From Actinomycetospora corticicola (GTDB taxonomy: Bacteria; Actinomycetota; Actinomycetes; Mycobacteriales; Pseudonocardiaceae), in NCBI RefSeq assembly GCF_013409505.1, contig NZ_JACCBN010000001.1, forward strand, positions 1,364,001 through 1,428,000: DNA of 64,000 nucleotides, read 5' to 3'. The translations under genes were made by a program, and so were the position numbers. Shown in pieces: positions 42,425-53,237 of this stretch; the stretch's first letter is position 1; every line of letters begins with the position of its first letter. The notes beneath the pieces are model-generated. The model searched no databases and had not been told where the DNA came from. It saw nothing but the letters and a program-made list of their open reading frames with translations.

Positions 42425-45400
42425 GCCGCCACCGCCTCGGCGGGGATGCCGCGCGACCGGCTGCCGGCGGCGAGGTGCTCGCCCTTCATGACGAGGCTGA
42501 GCGGGCCGAGCTCCGCACCCTCGCCGACCTCGCCGTCGTACAGCACGATCGACCGGTCGCCGACCGTGGCGCCCGGTGCGACCCGCACCGTGGACATCTT
42601 CATGACGCGGTCCTCGAACAGGTGGGTCTGGAGTGAGGCCTCCCGCCCCACGGTGGCGTCGTCGCCGAGGTCGACGAGGTCGAACTCGGTGAGGTACGTG
42701 GTCCCCAGCCACACCCGCGCCCCGATGCGGGCGCCGAACAGCCGCAGCGCGCCGGGCAGGAACGGGGTGCCGGTGAGCAGGGCGAGCCCGGCGGGCACGG
42801 CGGCGGCCTCGTAGAGGCCCGTGACGAACTCCGAGCGCCGCACGAACTCGTCCCACAACGGCGCGGTGCGGGGGCGGTAGGCGCCGACGACGTGGTGTTT
42901 CACCGCCGCCACGTAGCCGATCACGAGCGCGGAGGCCGTGGCGGCCATGACCGGGGCCACGAGGGCGGGGACCCAGAGCGGCTGCCCGTCCGCGACGGAG
43001 GAGAGCACCGTGAGGTGCAGGTACACCGCGAGGCCGAGGAGCGAGGCGGGCAGCGAGGCCCGGACGAACTCGACGGCGAGGCGGCGGCGCACCCGTCGTC
43101 GGGACGGCCGGAAGGTCTCCGAGTCCGGGTGCTCCTCCGACGCCTCGCGCCGGGGCAGGTGGATCGCGGGCGAACCGAGCCACGCGCTGTCGCGGCCGAC
43201 CACCGGCGGCGGCGCCGTGGCCACCCCCACCAGCGAGCCGCTCTCGGCCCGGGTGCCCCCGGGCAGCAGGGCCGCGTTCCCCACGAAGGCCCGTTCCCCG
43301 ACCTCGGTCGGCCGCAGGAGCATCCACCCGCGGGCGAACGTGGCGCTCCCGACCCCCGCCATGTCGGCGACGAAGCTGCCGCCGCCGAGGTCGAGCAGAT
43401 CGGGGTCGACGTGGGCCACCGTGGAGACCTCCGCGCCCGGGCCGATCCGTGCGCCGAGCAGGCGCATCCAGCCGGGCGTGTAGAGCGTGGCGTAGAGCGA
43501 GTTGGTGAAGGTCAGCGAGTCGACGAGCAGGGCGTCCGCCAGCCACTTGCGCAGGCCGAGGCCGGAGCGGACGGCGTGCACGCCGACGGGGGTGCGGGGG
43601 AGGAGCAGCCGGCGTCCGGCCGCCACGATCCCGCACACGGTGAGGACGAACAGCGGCCCGGACAGCAGCGTGGCCACGAGCCCGGCGAGGACGCCCCACG
43701 TCAGCAGGGCCGCCCAGACGGCGACCACGGTCGGGACGACCATGAGGACCGCTGCCGCCTCCAGCCCGACGACGCCCGCCACCGCCGGCGGCAGGTGGTA
43801 CCAGCGCCAGCCACGGGCCGGTCGGGCCCGGCCGAGCGCGGCGAGCATCGGGTCGGCGGCCGCGGCGGGGACCGGCGGCGACCCGGCGACCGTGGCGCCC
43901 GCGGGGACGTCCCCGTCGCGGGCCAGGACCGACTGCTCACCGACGACGGCGTCGGCGCCGACCCTGCTGCCGGGTGCGAGCAGCGTCCCGGTCCCGACGG
44001 CGGCCCGTTCGCCCACGGTGATCGCGCCGACCTCGACCCGCCCGGCGCGGACCTGCCACGGCCGCAGCGAGACGCCGTAGCCGAGGGAGGCGTCGTCGCC
44101 GAGCCGGAGCAGGACCGGGGCGCTGACCGTCGCGGCGGCGAGGTGGACCCGCCGCCCGATCCGGGCCCCGAGGAGGCGCAGGTAGGGCGCCGCGAACGGG
44201 CCGCCGGCCAGGACGGGCAGCGGGGAGAGCCGCAGCAGCAGGTCGACCGCCCACAGCCGGAGGTACACCGCGCCCCACAGCCGATACGTGCCCGGGCGCA
44301 GGAACAGGGTCAGCGGGCGGACGAGCAGGACCGGCAGCACCCAGCGGACGCCGAGGTAGGTCGCCGTGCCCGCCGCGAGGATCTCGAGCAGGACCGCCGG
44401 GGAGACCACGCCGTCGTTCCACCAGTAGACGACGGACGCGGGCAGCGTCAGGGCGAGCAGCACCAGGTAGAGCCCCACCGCCTGCACTCCGCCCGCGAAC
44501 GCGACGCGTCGGTCGGAGTGGCGCAACGGCGGCTCGGCCGGGGCCGCCGTCGTGGGCCGGTCGTGCAGGGCCGCGGCGAGCGAGCGCACGTCGGGGTGGG
44601 CGTAGAGGTCCCGCACCGCCACCCCGAAGCCCGCGGCGCGCAGCGCGGTCACCGTGCGGGCGGCGAGCAGCGAGTGCCCGCCGAGGTCGTCGAAGAAGTC
44701 CGCGGTGGCCGGCACCGACTCGAGGCCCAGCACCCCGGCGACCACGTCCGCGATCCGCGACTCGGGCCCGGGTGCCGGGGCGTCGCCGGTGACCCCCGCC
44801 CCGACGAAACGCGGGCCGACCGGGGCCGGGAGTGCGGAGCGGTCGACCTTGCCGCTGGCCTGGGTCGGCAGCACGGTGAGGACGTCGAGCGTCGCCGGGA
44901 CCATGTAGGCCGGCAGCCGGTCGGTGGCGACGCGGTGCAGGCGGTGCCGGCGGGCGTCCGGGTCGGTGACGGGACGGCCCACGGGGTCGACCACGTAGGC
45001 CGCCAGGTCCCCCGAGGCCGGGTCGAGGGCGACCACCGCGGCACCGACCTCCTCGTCGGCGAGCAGCACGCTCTCGATCTCGCCGAGGTCCACGCGGTGC
45101 CCGCGCACCTTCACCTCGGCGTCGGCGCGGCCCAGGTAGACGATCTCGCCGTCCGCGTCGAGCCGCCCCAGGTCGCCGGTGCGGTACACGCGCTCGCCGG
45201 TGTCCGGGTGCAGCACGAAGCGCTCGGCGGTCAGTTCGGGCCGGCCCAGGTAGCCCAGTGCCACGCCGGGTCCGCCGAGGGTGATCTCCCCGACCTCACC
45301 GTCGGCGACCGGCGGGTGGTCGGGGTGGTCGGGGTCGGTCAGCTCGGCGGTGTAGGTCGGGAGGGGACGGCCGATCGTCACGGGGCGTCCGGGCGTGAGC

Positions 45401-46338
45401 TCGCACCACGTGGCGGTGACGGTGGCCTCGGTGGGCCCGTAGGTGTTGAGCAGGCGGCGCCCGGGCCGGGCCCAGCGCTCCACGATCTCCGCGGGGCAGG
45501 CCTCCCCGCCGACGAGCACGGTCCGCAGGTCCGGCAGCTCGGTGGGCACCGTGGCCAGCAGGGTCGGCACGGCGCAGAGCACGGTGATGCGTCGGTGCGC
45601 GAGGTGCTCGCCGAGGTCGGCGCCGAACGCGCGCTCGTCGTCGGGGCCGGCGACCACGGTCGCGCCGACCGCCCAGGCCGACCAGATCTCCTCGATGGAG
45701 AAGTCGAAGGAGATCGTCATGCCCTGGTGCACACGGTCGTCGGGCCGCACGTCGTAGACGCCCGGGATCACGGCGAGGAAGTTGGCGATGCTCGCGTGGG
45801 ACACCGCGACGCCCTTGGGTCGTCCGCTGGAGCCGGACGTGAAGATCACGTAGGCGGTCCCGACGTCGGGTCGCGGAGCCGGCCGGGCGGCGCTCGCGGC
45901 GGCGAGCTCGTCGCCGGCCTCGTCGAGGACGATCACGCCGGCGCGCGTGACCCGGTCCGCGAGGGCGCGGACGGTGAGCACGAGGGCGACCTCGGCGTCG
46001 ACGACCACGTGCGCCACGCGGTCAGCGGGCGAGCCGGGGTCGATCGGCACCAGGGTGGCCCCGGCCTTGAGCACGCCGAGGATCGCGACGTAGGTCGACC
46101 CGGAGCGCGGCAGGAGCACCGCCACGCGGTCGCCGGCACCGACGTCGCGGGCGGCCAGCAGGTGCGCGAGCCGGTTGGCCCGCGCCTCTAGGTCGCGGTA
46201 GCGGACGGCCTCGCCGTCGGCCTCGACCGCGACGCGGTCGGGCCAGCGGTCCACGACCGCCTCGAAGAAGCCCTCCATGCGTCCGGGGCCGGGAACCGGG
46301 CCGGACGAGGGCGGGCAGGGGGACACGTGTGTCGTCAC
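42421..46338 (-). CDS. NRPS-like poly(amino acid) synthetase: A-T-membrane/LbH (epsilon-poly-lysine synthetase type)
   Basis: 1305 residues from a GTG with GGAGG upstream; a start 78 bases earlier is open but lacks a good site. Adenylation domain about 20-505: FTSGSSGRPKG, FDFSIEEIWSAWAVGA, NTYGPTEATVT, YRTGDLGRLDADGEIVYLGR, and the Lys in GKVDR. Carrier domain about 520-600 with the phosphopantetheine Ser in GGHSLL (near 551). The rest, about 610-1305, has pairs of membrane helices separating three left-handed beta-helix-like domains (LLGARIG and LFGARIG repeats). No condensation or thioesterase domain. This is the layout and nearly the length of epsilon-poly-lysine synthetase Pls (1319 residues). 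By hand alignment to GrsA the specificity residues read D-F-E-C-L-G-T-V-T-K; Glu at the third site is common for ornithine/lysine-type substrates. Product identity is inferred. Confidence 0.88.
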   Translation of the reverse strand: MTTHVSPCPPSSGPVPGPGRMEGFFEAVVDRWPDRVAVEADGEAVRYRDLEARANRLAHLLAARDVGAGDRVAVLLPRSGSTYVAILGVLKAGATLVPIDPGSPADRVAHVVVDAEVALVLTVRALADRVTRAGVIVLDEAGDELAAASAARPAPRPDVGTAYVIFTSGSSGRPKGVAVSHASIANFLAVIPGVYDVRPDDRVHQGMTISFDFSIEEIWSAWAVGATVVAGPDDERAFGADLGEHLAHRRITVLCAVPTLLATVPTELPDLRTVLVGGEACPAEIVERWARPGRRLLNTYGPTEATVTATWCELTPGRPVTIGRPLPTYTAELTDPDHPDHPPVADGEVGEITLGGPGVALGYLGRPELTAERFVLHPDTGERVYRTGDLGRLDADGEIVYLGRADAEVKVRGHRVDLGEIESVLLADEEVGAAVVALDPASGDLAAYVVDPVGRPVTDPDARRHRLHRVATDRLPAYMVPATLDVLTVLPTQASGKVDRSALPAPVGPRFVGAGVTGDAPAPGPESRIADVVAGVLGLESVPATADFFDDLGGHSLLAARTVTALRAAGFGVAVRDLYAHPDVRSLAAALHDRPTTAAPAEPPLRHSDRRVAFAGGVQAVGLYLVLLALTLPASVVYWWNDGVVSPAVLLEILAAGTATYLGVRWVLPVLLVRPLTLFLRPGTYRLWGAVYLRLWAVDLLLRLSPLPVLAGGPFAAPYLRLLGARIGRRVHLAAATVSAPVLLRLGDDASLGYGVSLRPWQVRAGRVEVGAITVGERAAVGTGTLLAPGSRVGADAVVGEQSVLARDGDVPAGATVAGSPPVPAAAADPMLAALGRARPARGWRWYHLPPAVAGVVGLEAAAVLMVVPTVVAVWAALLTWGVLAGLVATLLSGPLFVLTVCGIVAAGRRLLLPRTPVGVHAVRSGLGLRKWLADALLVDSLTFTNSLYATLYTPGWMRLLGARIGPGAEVSTVAHVDPDLLDLGGGSFVADMAGVGSATFARGWMLLRPTEVGERAFVGNAALLPGGTRAESGSLVGVATAPPPVVGRDSAWLGSPAIHLPRREASEEHPDSETFRPSRRRVRRRLAVEFVRASLPASLLGLAVYLHLTVLSSVADGQPLWVPALVAPVMAATASALVIGYVAAVKHHVVGAYRPRTAPLWDEFVRRSEFVTGLYEAAAVPAGLALLTGTPFLPGALRLFGARIGARVWLGTTYLTEFDLVDLGDDATVGREASLQTHLFEDRVMKMSTVRVAPGATVGDRSIVLYDGEVGEGAELGPLSLVMKGEHLAAGSRSRGIPAEAVAA

Positions 46339-46476
46339 CGTCGCGCCTCCGGGCGCCCCCGGTCCGGGGGCGGTGGGGATCGTGACGGACGGCGCGCGAC
46401 GCCGGGTGGTTTCCACGCGGCGGTCGTCCGGGGTCTTCAGGAAAAGATCGCGACACTCAGTCGTCGTCGACCCGGG

Positions 46477-46505
46477 AGGTTAGCTCCACCCGATCGTGTA
46501 AGCAA
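46477..46505 (-). promoter_or_regulatory. promoter of the poly(amino acid) synthetase operon
   Basis: On the minus strand, TTGCTT (46505-46500), 17 bases, TAACCT (46482-46477): a good sigma-A type promoter in an unusually AT-rich patch. It leaves an untranslated leader of about 130 bases before the synthetase start. Confidence 0.65.
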
Positions 46506-46541
46506 AACATCACCCGGGCGTGGCGCGGCGGTGACGCGCGG

Positions 46542-47012
46542 TCAGGCCCGCGGGGTCGCGTCGCGGTAGACGCAGGTCAGCTTGGCGGTGCAGACGCGTC
46601 GGCCCTCGTCGTCGGAGATCACGATCTCGAACGTCCCGACCGTCCTCCCGACCGACGCCGGGGTGCACACCGCGGTGACGAGCCCGGAGAGCGCGCTGCG
46701 GTGGTGGGTGCAGGAGAGCTCGAGCCCCACCGGACGGCGCTCGCCGATCCGGTTGAGGTAGGCCGCCGTCGAGCCGATCGTCTCGGCGAGCACCGCGCTG
46801 GCCCCGCCGTGCAGCAGGCCGAAGGGCTGGCGGTTGCCGGTCACCGGCATGGTGCCGACCACACGGGCCGGGTCCCACTCCGTGATCTCGATGCCCATCT
46901 TCGCGCCGAGCTGCTCGTCGGGGTAGGCGACCTCGAGCTCGGGGACTGCCTGCTGTTCGGGGGACCGCGCTCCCGAGGTCGAGCTCCGCTGCGCTTCGTC
47001 TCCGTCTGCCAC
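46542..47012 (-). CDS. PaaI-family hotdog thioesterase
   Basis: 156 residues. The active-site turn NRQPFGLLHGGASAVLAETIGS is the canonical HGG/Asn-Glu site of PaaI/COG2050 acyl-CoA thioesterases, followed by LELSCTHHRSALSG and a final CTAKLTCVYRD strand. It hydrolyses acyl- or aryl-acyl-CoA in the cytoplasm. The first 25 residues (EAQRSSTSGARSPEQQA) are not part of the fold, and their DNA matches the 36-bp repeat found in the ECF41 gene. It diverges from polA; thioesterase next to polA is an arrangement I have seen in other actinobacteria. Confidence 0.9.
   Translation of the reverse strand: MADGDEAQRSSTSGARSPEQQAVPELEVAYPDEQLGAKMGIEITEWDPARVVGTMPVTGNRQPFGLLHGGASAVLAETIGSTAAYLNRIGERRPVGLELSCTHHRSALSGLVTAVCTPASVGRTVGTFEIVISDDEGRRVCTAKLTCVYRDATPRA
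46977..47003. repeat. single diverged copy of the 36-bp repeat core
   Basis: Read on the minus strand, GGAGACGAAGCGCAGCGGAG followed by CTCGACC matches the start of the triplicated unit at 18885-18992 with one change in 27 bases. Here it is translated, in frame, within the N-terminal extension of the thioesterase. Confidence 0.8.
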
Positions 47013-47070
47013 GACTGCACCCTAGGGACGTCGGGCGAGAGTGTCGGACCCCCCTGGCAGACTCGGGTCC

Positions 47071-49836
47071 GTGGCTGGGACGAAGACCGCAGAGAAGCCC
47101 TCGACGACGCCGGGGGACCAGGCCGGGGGCGCGCGGCTGCTGCTGCTCGACGGGCACTCGCTGGCCTACCGGGCGTTCTTCGCGCTGCCGGTGGAGAACT
47201 TCACCACCACCTCGGGGCAGAAGACGAACGCCGTCTACGGCTTCACCTCGATGCTGATCAACCTGCTGCGCGACGAGGCGCCCACGCACGTCGGCGTGGC
47301 CTTCGACGTGTCGCGCCAGAGCTTCCGCTCCGAGACCTACGCCGCCTACAAGGCCAACCGCAGCGCGACGCCCGACGAGTTCCGCGGCCAGGTCGACCTG
47401 ATCCGCGAGATCCTCGCGACGCTGCACATCCCGGTGATCATGCGGGAGGGCTACGAGGCGGACGACGTCATCGCGACGCTCACCACGCAGGCCGTGGCCG
47501 AGGGCATGCGGGTGGCCATCTGCACGGGGGACCGGGACGCCTTCCAGCTGGTGTCCGACCAGGTCACCGTCCTCTACCCGCGCAAGGGCGTGTCCGACCT
47601 CGTCCGCTACACACCCGAGGCCGTGCTCGAGCGGTACACGCTCACCCCGGAGCAGTACCCCGACTTCGCGGCCCTGCGCGGCGACCCCAGCGACAACCTG
47701 CCGAGCATCCCCGGCGTGGGGGAGAAGACCGCGCAGAAGTGGGTGCGCGAGTACGGCAGCCTCGACGCGCTGGTCGAGCGGGTCGACGAGGTGCGCGGGA
47801 AGGCCGGGGACGCGCTGCGCGAGCACCTGTCGTCGGTGGTGCTCAACCGGCAGCTCACCGAGCTGGTGCGCGACGTCGAGCTGGAGGTCACCCCGCCGGA
47901 GCTCGAGGCGCGGGCGTGGGACCGCGACGCGGTGCACCGCCTGTTCGACGAGCTGGAGTTCCGCGTCCTGCGCGAGCGGCTGTTCTCCACGCTGCAGTCC
48001 GCCGAGCCGGAGGCCGACGAGGGCTTCGAGGTGCGCGGCGCCGCCCTCGAGCCGGGTGCCGTCGCCGCGTGGCTCGACGCGCACGCCCGCGACGGGCGCC
48101 GCGCGGGTCTGGGCTTCAAGGGCACGTGGTCGCACGGCACGGGGGACCTCGAGGGCGTCGCGATCGCGGCGGCCGACGGGGAGACCACCTACGTCGACGC
48201 CCGCGCGGTCACCCCGGAGGACGAGACGGCGCTGGCCGCCTGGCTCGCCGATCCCGAGGTGCCGAAGGCGGGCCACGAGATCAAGGGGCCGCTGCACGCG
48301 GTGCGGGCCCGCGGGTGGCGGCTCGAGGGCGTCACCAGCGACACCGCGCTCGCCGCCTACCTCGCCCGGCCCGGCGAGCGCAGCTTCGACCTGGCCGACC
48401 TCGCGCTGCGCTACCTGCGCCGGGAGCTGCGGGTCGAGGAGACCGGCGCGAACGGCGCGGCGGGCGGGGACCAGCTCACCCTCGACGGCGGCGAGGAGGA
48501 GGCCGACGCGACGCTCGCGCAGACCGAGATGCTGCGCGCCCGCGCGGTGGCCGACCTCGCCGACAAGCTCGACTCCGACCTGGAGGAGCTCGGCGGGACG
48601 GCCCTGCTCACCGACCTCGAGCTGCCCCTGCTCGCCGTGCTCGCCGACCTCGAGGCCGCCGGCGTCGCGGTCGACGTCTCGGCGCTGCAGGACCTGGAGG
48701 CGCAGTTCGGCGGCCGGGTCCAGGCGGCCGCGCAGTCCGCGTACGACGTGATCGGCAAGGAGATCAACCTCGGGTCGCCGAAGCAGCTGCAGGTGGTGCT
48801 CTTCGACGAGCTGCAGATGCCGAAGACCAAGCGCACGAAGACCGGCTACACCACCGACGCCGACGCGCTGCAGACGCTGAACGAGTCCAACCCGCACCCG
48901 TTCCTCGAGCACCTGCTCGAGCACCGCGACGCCACGCGGCTGCGGGTGACCGTCAAGGGCCTGCTCGACTCGACCTCCGACGACGGCCGCATCCACACCA
49001 CCTTCAACCAGACCATCGCCCGCACCGGGCGGCTCTCCTCCACCGAGCCGAACCTGCAGAACATCCCGGTCCGCACCGAGGCCGGCCGCCGGATCCGCGA
49101 CACGTTCGTCGTCGGGGCCGACTCCGCCGACGGTGCGTACGCCGAGCTGATGACGGCGGACTACGCGCAGATCGAGATGCGGATCATGGCGCACCTCTCG
49201 GTCGACGCCGAGCTGATCGAGTCGTTCAAGTCCGGCGAGGACTTCCACTCGGTCACCGCGGCGAAGGTGTTCGGGGTCGCCGAGAACGAGGTCAGCACCG
49301 CTCAGCGCGCCAAGATCAAGGCGATGAACTACGGCCTGGCCTACGGGCTCTCGGCGTACGGCCTCTCCGCCCAGCTCCGCACCTCCACCGAGGAGGCCAA
49401 GGAGCTGATGGAGGACTACTTCGCGCGGTTCGGCGGGGTGCGGGACTACCTGTTCCAGGTGGTCGACCAGGCGCGCAAGGACGGCTACACCAGCTCGATC
49501 CTCGGGCGCCGGCGCTACCTGCCCGACCTGACGAGCGACAACCGCCAGCGCCGCGAGATGGCGGAGCGGATGGCGCTCAACGCCCCGATCCAGGGCAGTG
49601 CGGCCGACATCGTCAAGGTCGCGATGCTCGGGGTGCACGCGGCCCTGCGCGAGGAGGGGCTCCGCAGCCGGATGCTGCTCCAGGTGCACGACGAGCTCGT
49701 GCTCGAGGTGGCGCCGGGGGAGCGGGAGCAGGTCACCGAGCTGGTGCGTCGCGAGATGGGCGCCGCGTTCGCCCTCGACGTGCCGCTGGAGGTGTCGGTC
49801 GGGTTCGGGCGGTCGTGGGACCAGGCGGCCCACTAG
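47071..49836 (+). CDS. polA: DNA polymerase I, 3'-5' exonuclease site lost
   Basis: 921 residues from the GTG at 47071; a GTG at 47041 in the same frame is the alternative, but the bases between look like a promoter (CAGACT as -10). 5' nuclease domain 1-300: LLLLDGHSLAYRAFFALP, CTGDRDAFQL, LRGDPSDNLPSIPGVGEKTA. The middle domain lacks the DxE and other acidic residues of the proofreading site, as in mycobacterial Pol I. Polymerase domain: DYAQIEMRIMAHLS (motif A), AKIKAMNYGLAYG (finger helix), and LLQVHDELVLE (motif C). It fills gaps in repair and removes Okazaki primers. Confidence 0.97.
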   Translation: MAGTKTAEKPSTTPGDQAGGARLLLLDGHSLAYRAFFALPVENFTTTSGQKTNAVYGFTSMLINLLRDEAPTHVGVAFDVSRQSFRSETYAAYKANRSATPDEFRGQVDLIREILATLHIPVIMREGYEADDVIATLTTQAVAEGMRVAICTGDRDAFQLVSDQVTVLYPRKGVSDLVRYTPEAVLERYTLTPEQYPDFAALRGDPSDNLPSIPGVGEKTAQKWVREYGSLDALVERVDEVRGKAGDALREHLSSVVLNRQLTELVRDVELEVTPPELEARAWDRDAVHRLFDELEFRVLRERLFSTLQSAEPEADEGFEVRGAALEPGAVAAWLDAHARDGRRAGLGFKGTWSHGTGDLEGVAIAAADGETTYVDARAVTPEDETALAAWLADPEVPKAGHEIKGPLHAVRARGWRLEGVTSDTALAAYLARPGERSFDLADLALRYLRRELRVEETGANGAAGGDQLTLDGGEEEADATLAQTEMLRARAVADLADKLDSDLEELGGTALLTDLELPLLAVLADLEAAGVAVDVSALQDLEAQFGGRVQAAAQSAYDVIGKEINLGSPKQLQVVLFDELQMPKTKRTKTGYTTDADALQTLNESNPHPFLEHLLEHRDATRLRVTVKGLLDSTSDDGRIHTTFNQTIARTGRLSSTEPNLQNIPVRTEAGRRIRDTFVVGADSADGAYAELMTADYAQIEMRIMAHLSVDAELIESFKSGEDFHSVTAAKVFGVAENEVSTAQRAKIKAMNYGLAYGLSAYGLSAQLRTSTEEAKELMEDYFARFGGVRDYLFQVVDQARKDGYTSSILGRRRYLPDLTSDNRQRREMAERMALNAPIQGSAADIVKVAMLGVHAALREEGLRSRMLLQVHDELVLEVAPGEREQVTELVRREMGAAFALDVPLEVSVGFGRSWDQAAH

Positions 49837-49875
49837 AGCGGCCCACGAGAGCGGCGCACGGACCGGGACTCGGAC

Positions 49876-49911
49876 TGGTACGCGGCGGTACCAGGCGCTA
49901 GGGTGGTACGT

Positions 49912-49921
<10 letters not shown>
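49876..49921. promoter_or_regulatory. tandem palindromic operators over the monooxygenase start
   Basis: Site 1 is TGGTAC-N6-GTACCA (49876-49893), a perfect dyad. Site 2 is TGGTAC-N6-GTACCG (49904-49921), one base from perfect, and spans the ATG at 49912. The sites are 28 bases apart centre to centre. They suit a TetR-type dimer, for example an EthR-like regulator; none is encoded in the window. Confidence 0.75.
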
Positions 49922-51398
<1,477 letters not shown>

Positions 51399-51402
<4 letters not shown>

Positions 51403-52247
51403 CGACGATCGGTATCCACGCACCGGGCGCGATGGGGACGGCGCTCGCCCGGTGCGTGGGCGCCGGCGGGCACGAGGTCCTGACGACCGCCGCCGGGCGG
51501 TCGCCGGCCACGGCACGTCGCCTGGAGGCGGCCGGGCTCCCGGACGCCGGGTCGCTCGACGCGGTGGTCGCCGCGGACGTGGTGGTGAGCGTCGTGCCGC
51601 CCGGCCGCGCCCAGGAGGCCGCCGCCGAGATCGGGGCGGCCTGCACGCGCACCGGGGCCCGGCCGCTCGTGGTGGAGGCGAACGCCGTCGCCCCGGCGAC
51701 CGTCACCGCGATCGCGGCCGACCTGCCGACCGACCTCGTCGACGCGGCGATCTCCGGTCCGCCGCCGGCCCCCGGGGCGGCGCCGCCGACCCGGGTGTTC
51801 CTGGCCGGTCCCCGCGCCGAGGAGGTCGCCGGGCTCACCGTCCCGGGCGTGGCCTGGGTGGTGCTCGGTGCGACACCCGGGGCCGCCAGCGCGACGAAGA
51901 TGTGCACGGCCTCGGTCCGCAAGGGCTGGGTCGGGCTGCTCGCCCAGGCCCTGGTCACCGCGGAGCACCACGGCGTCCTCGACGAGGTCGTCGCCGACCT
52001 GCGCGTGGACTTCCCGACGGCGGGTCCGGGCCCGGCGGCCGCGGCGGCCACCAAGGCCTGGCGGTTCGTCGACGAGATGACGGCCATCGCCGACACCCAG
52101 GCCGCCGCGGGCCTGACGCGCGAGCTGTTCGACGCCTTCGCCCACGTGTACCGCGACCTCGCGACGAGCGCGTACGGCGACCGGCGCCCGGAGGACCTCC
52201 CCGACGCACCCGACGTCGGGAACCTGCGGCCGCGCGACGGGCGCTGA
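51399..52247 (+). CDS. NAD(P)-binding 6-phosphogluconate-dehydrogenase-like protein (DUF1932 C-terminus)
   Basis: 282 residues from a GTG overlapping the monooxygenase stop. N-terminal Rossmann fold with IGIHAPGAMGTALARCV (a variant GxGxxG: APGAMG) and VVVSVVPPGRAQE. The C-terminal helical part has SATKMCTASVRKGWVGLLAQAL, where the Lys may be catalytic as in hydroxyacid dehydrogenases; this matches proteins with the DUF1932 domain. Substrate unknown. Coupling to a Baeyer-Villiger enzyme suggests a short pathway on a ketone or alcohol. Confidence 0.82.
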
Positions 52248-52256
52248 AGAGACGGG

Positions 52257-53237
52257 TCACCGCAGGCCCCCGGCGGGCCGGACCTCCCACAGCGTCCAGA
52301 GCGGGCGGTACCCCGCGCGCGGCCAGAAGACCGACGACAGCGGGTTCGGCGGGTTGTAGTAGAGGTACGTGCCGCGGACCGGGAGGCCGGACCGCGTGGT
52401 CTCGAGCTCGGGCAGGGCCGTGGCGACCAGACGGTGGCCGACCCCGCCGCCACGCTCCGACGAAGTCACCGAGGCGCAGTTGACGTAGCCCCACGCGCCG
52501 TGCGGCAGCAGCCCGGCGAGCCACGTGCCCGGCGTCGACTCGGCCCGGCCGCACTCCACCATCCCGACGGCGTGGTCGCGTCGGAGAGCGATCCAGGTGG
52601 GTTCGCCGCGGGTCAGGCGGTCGCGGATGGTGGTGCGCTTGACCGCCTCCGCGTCGGCGCGCACGAGCGACCCGCCCACCTGGCTGGAGTAGGCCAGCTC
52701 CTCCATCGCGAGGCGCACGCAGGTCTCGAGGTCGTCGGTGGTGGCCCGCCGCATCTCGAGCTCGGGGTCGGGCGGCGGCGCCGGCAGCGGCGCGGGCGGG
52801 CGCACCGCGAGCACGGCGAGCGGGACGAGGCCGTGGTCGAGGAAGACCCGGGTCGCGACGACGTCGCGGCTCGGCCAGGTCACGGTGGCCGCGGAGTCGG
52901 GCTCCCGCAGCACCGCGGGCAGGAGGCGTCCCCGCCACGCCTCCACGAGGGCGTGCAGCGGCGCGTGGCCCGCCGCGCCGACGACGGGGTGCAGCTCGGA
53001 GACCTGCGCCGCCGACCAGAGCAGCGGCCCGCTGCCGGCGGGCCAGGTGTGGTGGGTGACCACACCCGCGACGCGCTGCGGCGGTGTCCCCAACACGACG
53101 ATGTCGCCCGGCGGGGGAGCGACGGCATCGGGCAGCCGCGGGTCGAGCGCCGCGAACCGGCGACGCTGCAGCTCGAGGAGGTCGGCGAGGACCTGGGCCG
53201 GGGCCTCGGGGGCGACGCGCGCCGCGTGGCGGGGCAT
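52257..53237 (-). CDS. GNAT-family N-acetyltransferase with an extra N-terminal domain
   Basis: 326 residues from an ATG that shares a base with the methyltransferase stop (TGATG). The N-terminal 160 residues form a degenerate GNAT-like half (MPRHAARVAPEAPAQVLADL; VVATRVFLDHGLVPLAVLAVRP); the C-terminal half is a working-looking GNAT domain, starting EMRRATTDDLETCVRLAMEEL, with acetyl-CoA loop SSERGGGVGHRLVATALPEL (Q/RxxGxG type) and a final FWPRAGYRPLW. Such double-GNAT proteins are common in actinobacteria. Acceptor unknown. Confidence 0.82.
   Translation of the reverse strand: MPRHAARVAPEAPAQVLADLLELQRRRFAALDPRLPDAVAPPPGDIVVLGTPPQRVAGVVTHHTWPAGSGPLLWSAAQVSELHPVVGAAGHAPLHALVEAWRGRLLPAVLREPDSAATVTWPSRDVVATRVFLDHGLVPLAVLAVRPPAPLPAPPPDPELEMRRATTDDLETCVRLAMEELAYSSQVGGSLVRADAEAVKRTTIRDRLTRGEPTWIALRRDHAVGMVECGRAESTPGTWLAGLLPHGAWGYVNCASVTSSERGGGVGHRLVATALPELETTRSGLPVRGTYLYYNPPNPLSSVFWPRAGYRPLWTLWEVRPAGGLR

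Noticed and set aside
42421..46338. NRPS for a siderophore or ordinary peptide
   Set aside because: There is no condensation, epimerisation or thioesterase domain and only one adenylation and one carrier domain; the membrane/beta-helix half fits the poly(amino acid) type instead.
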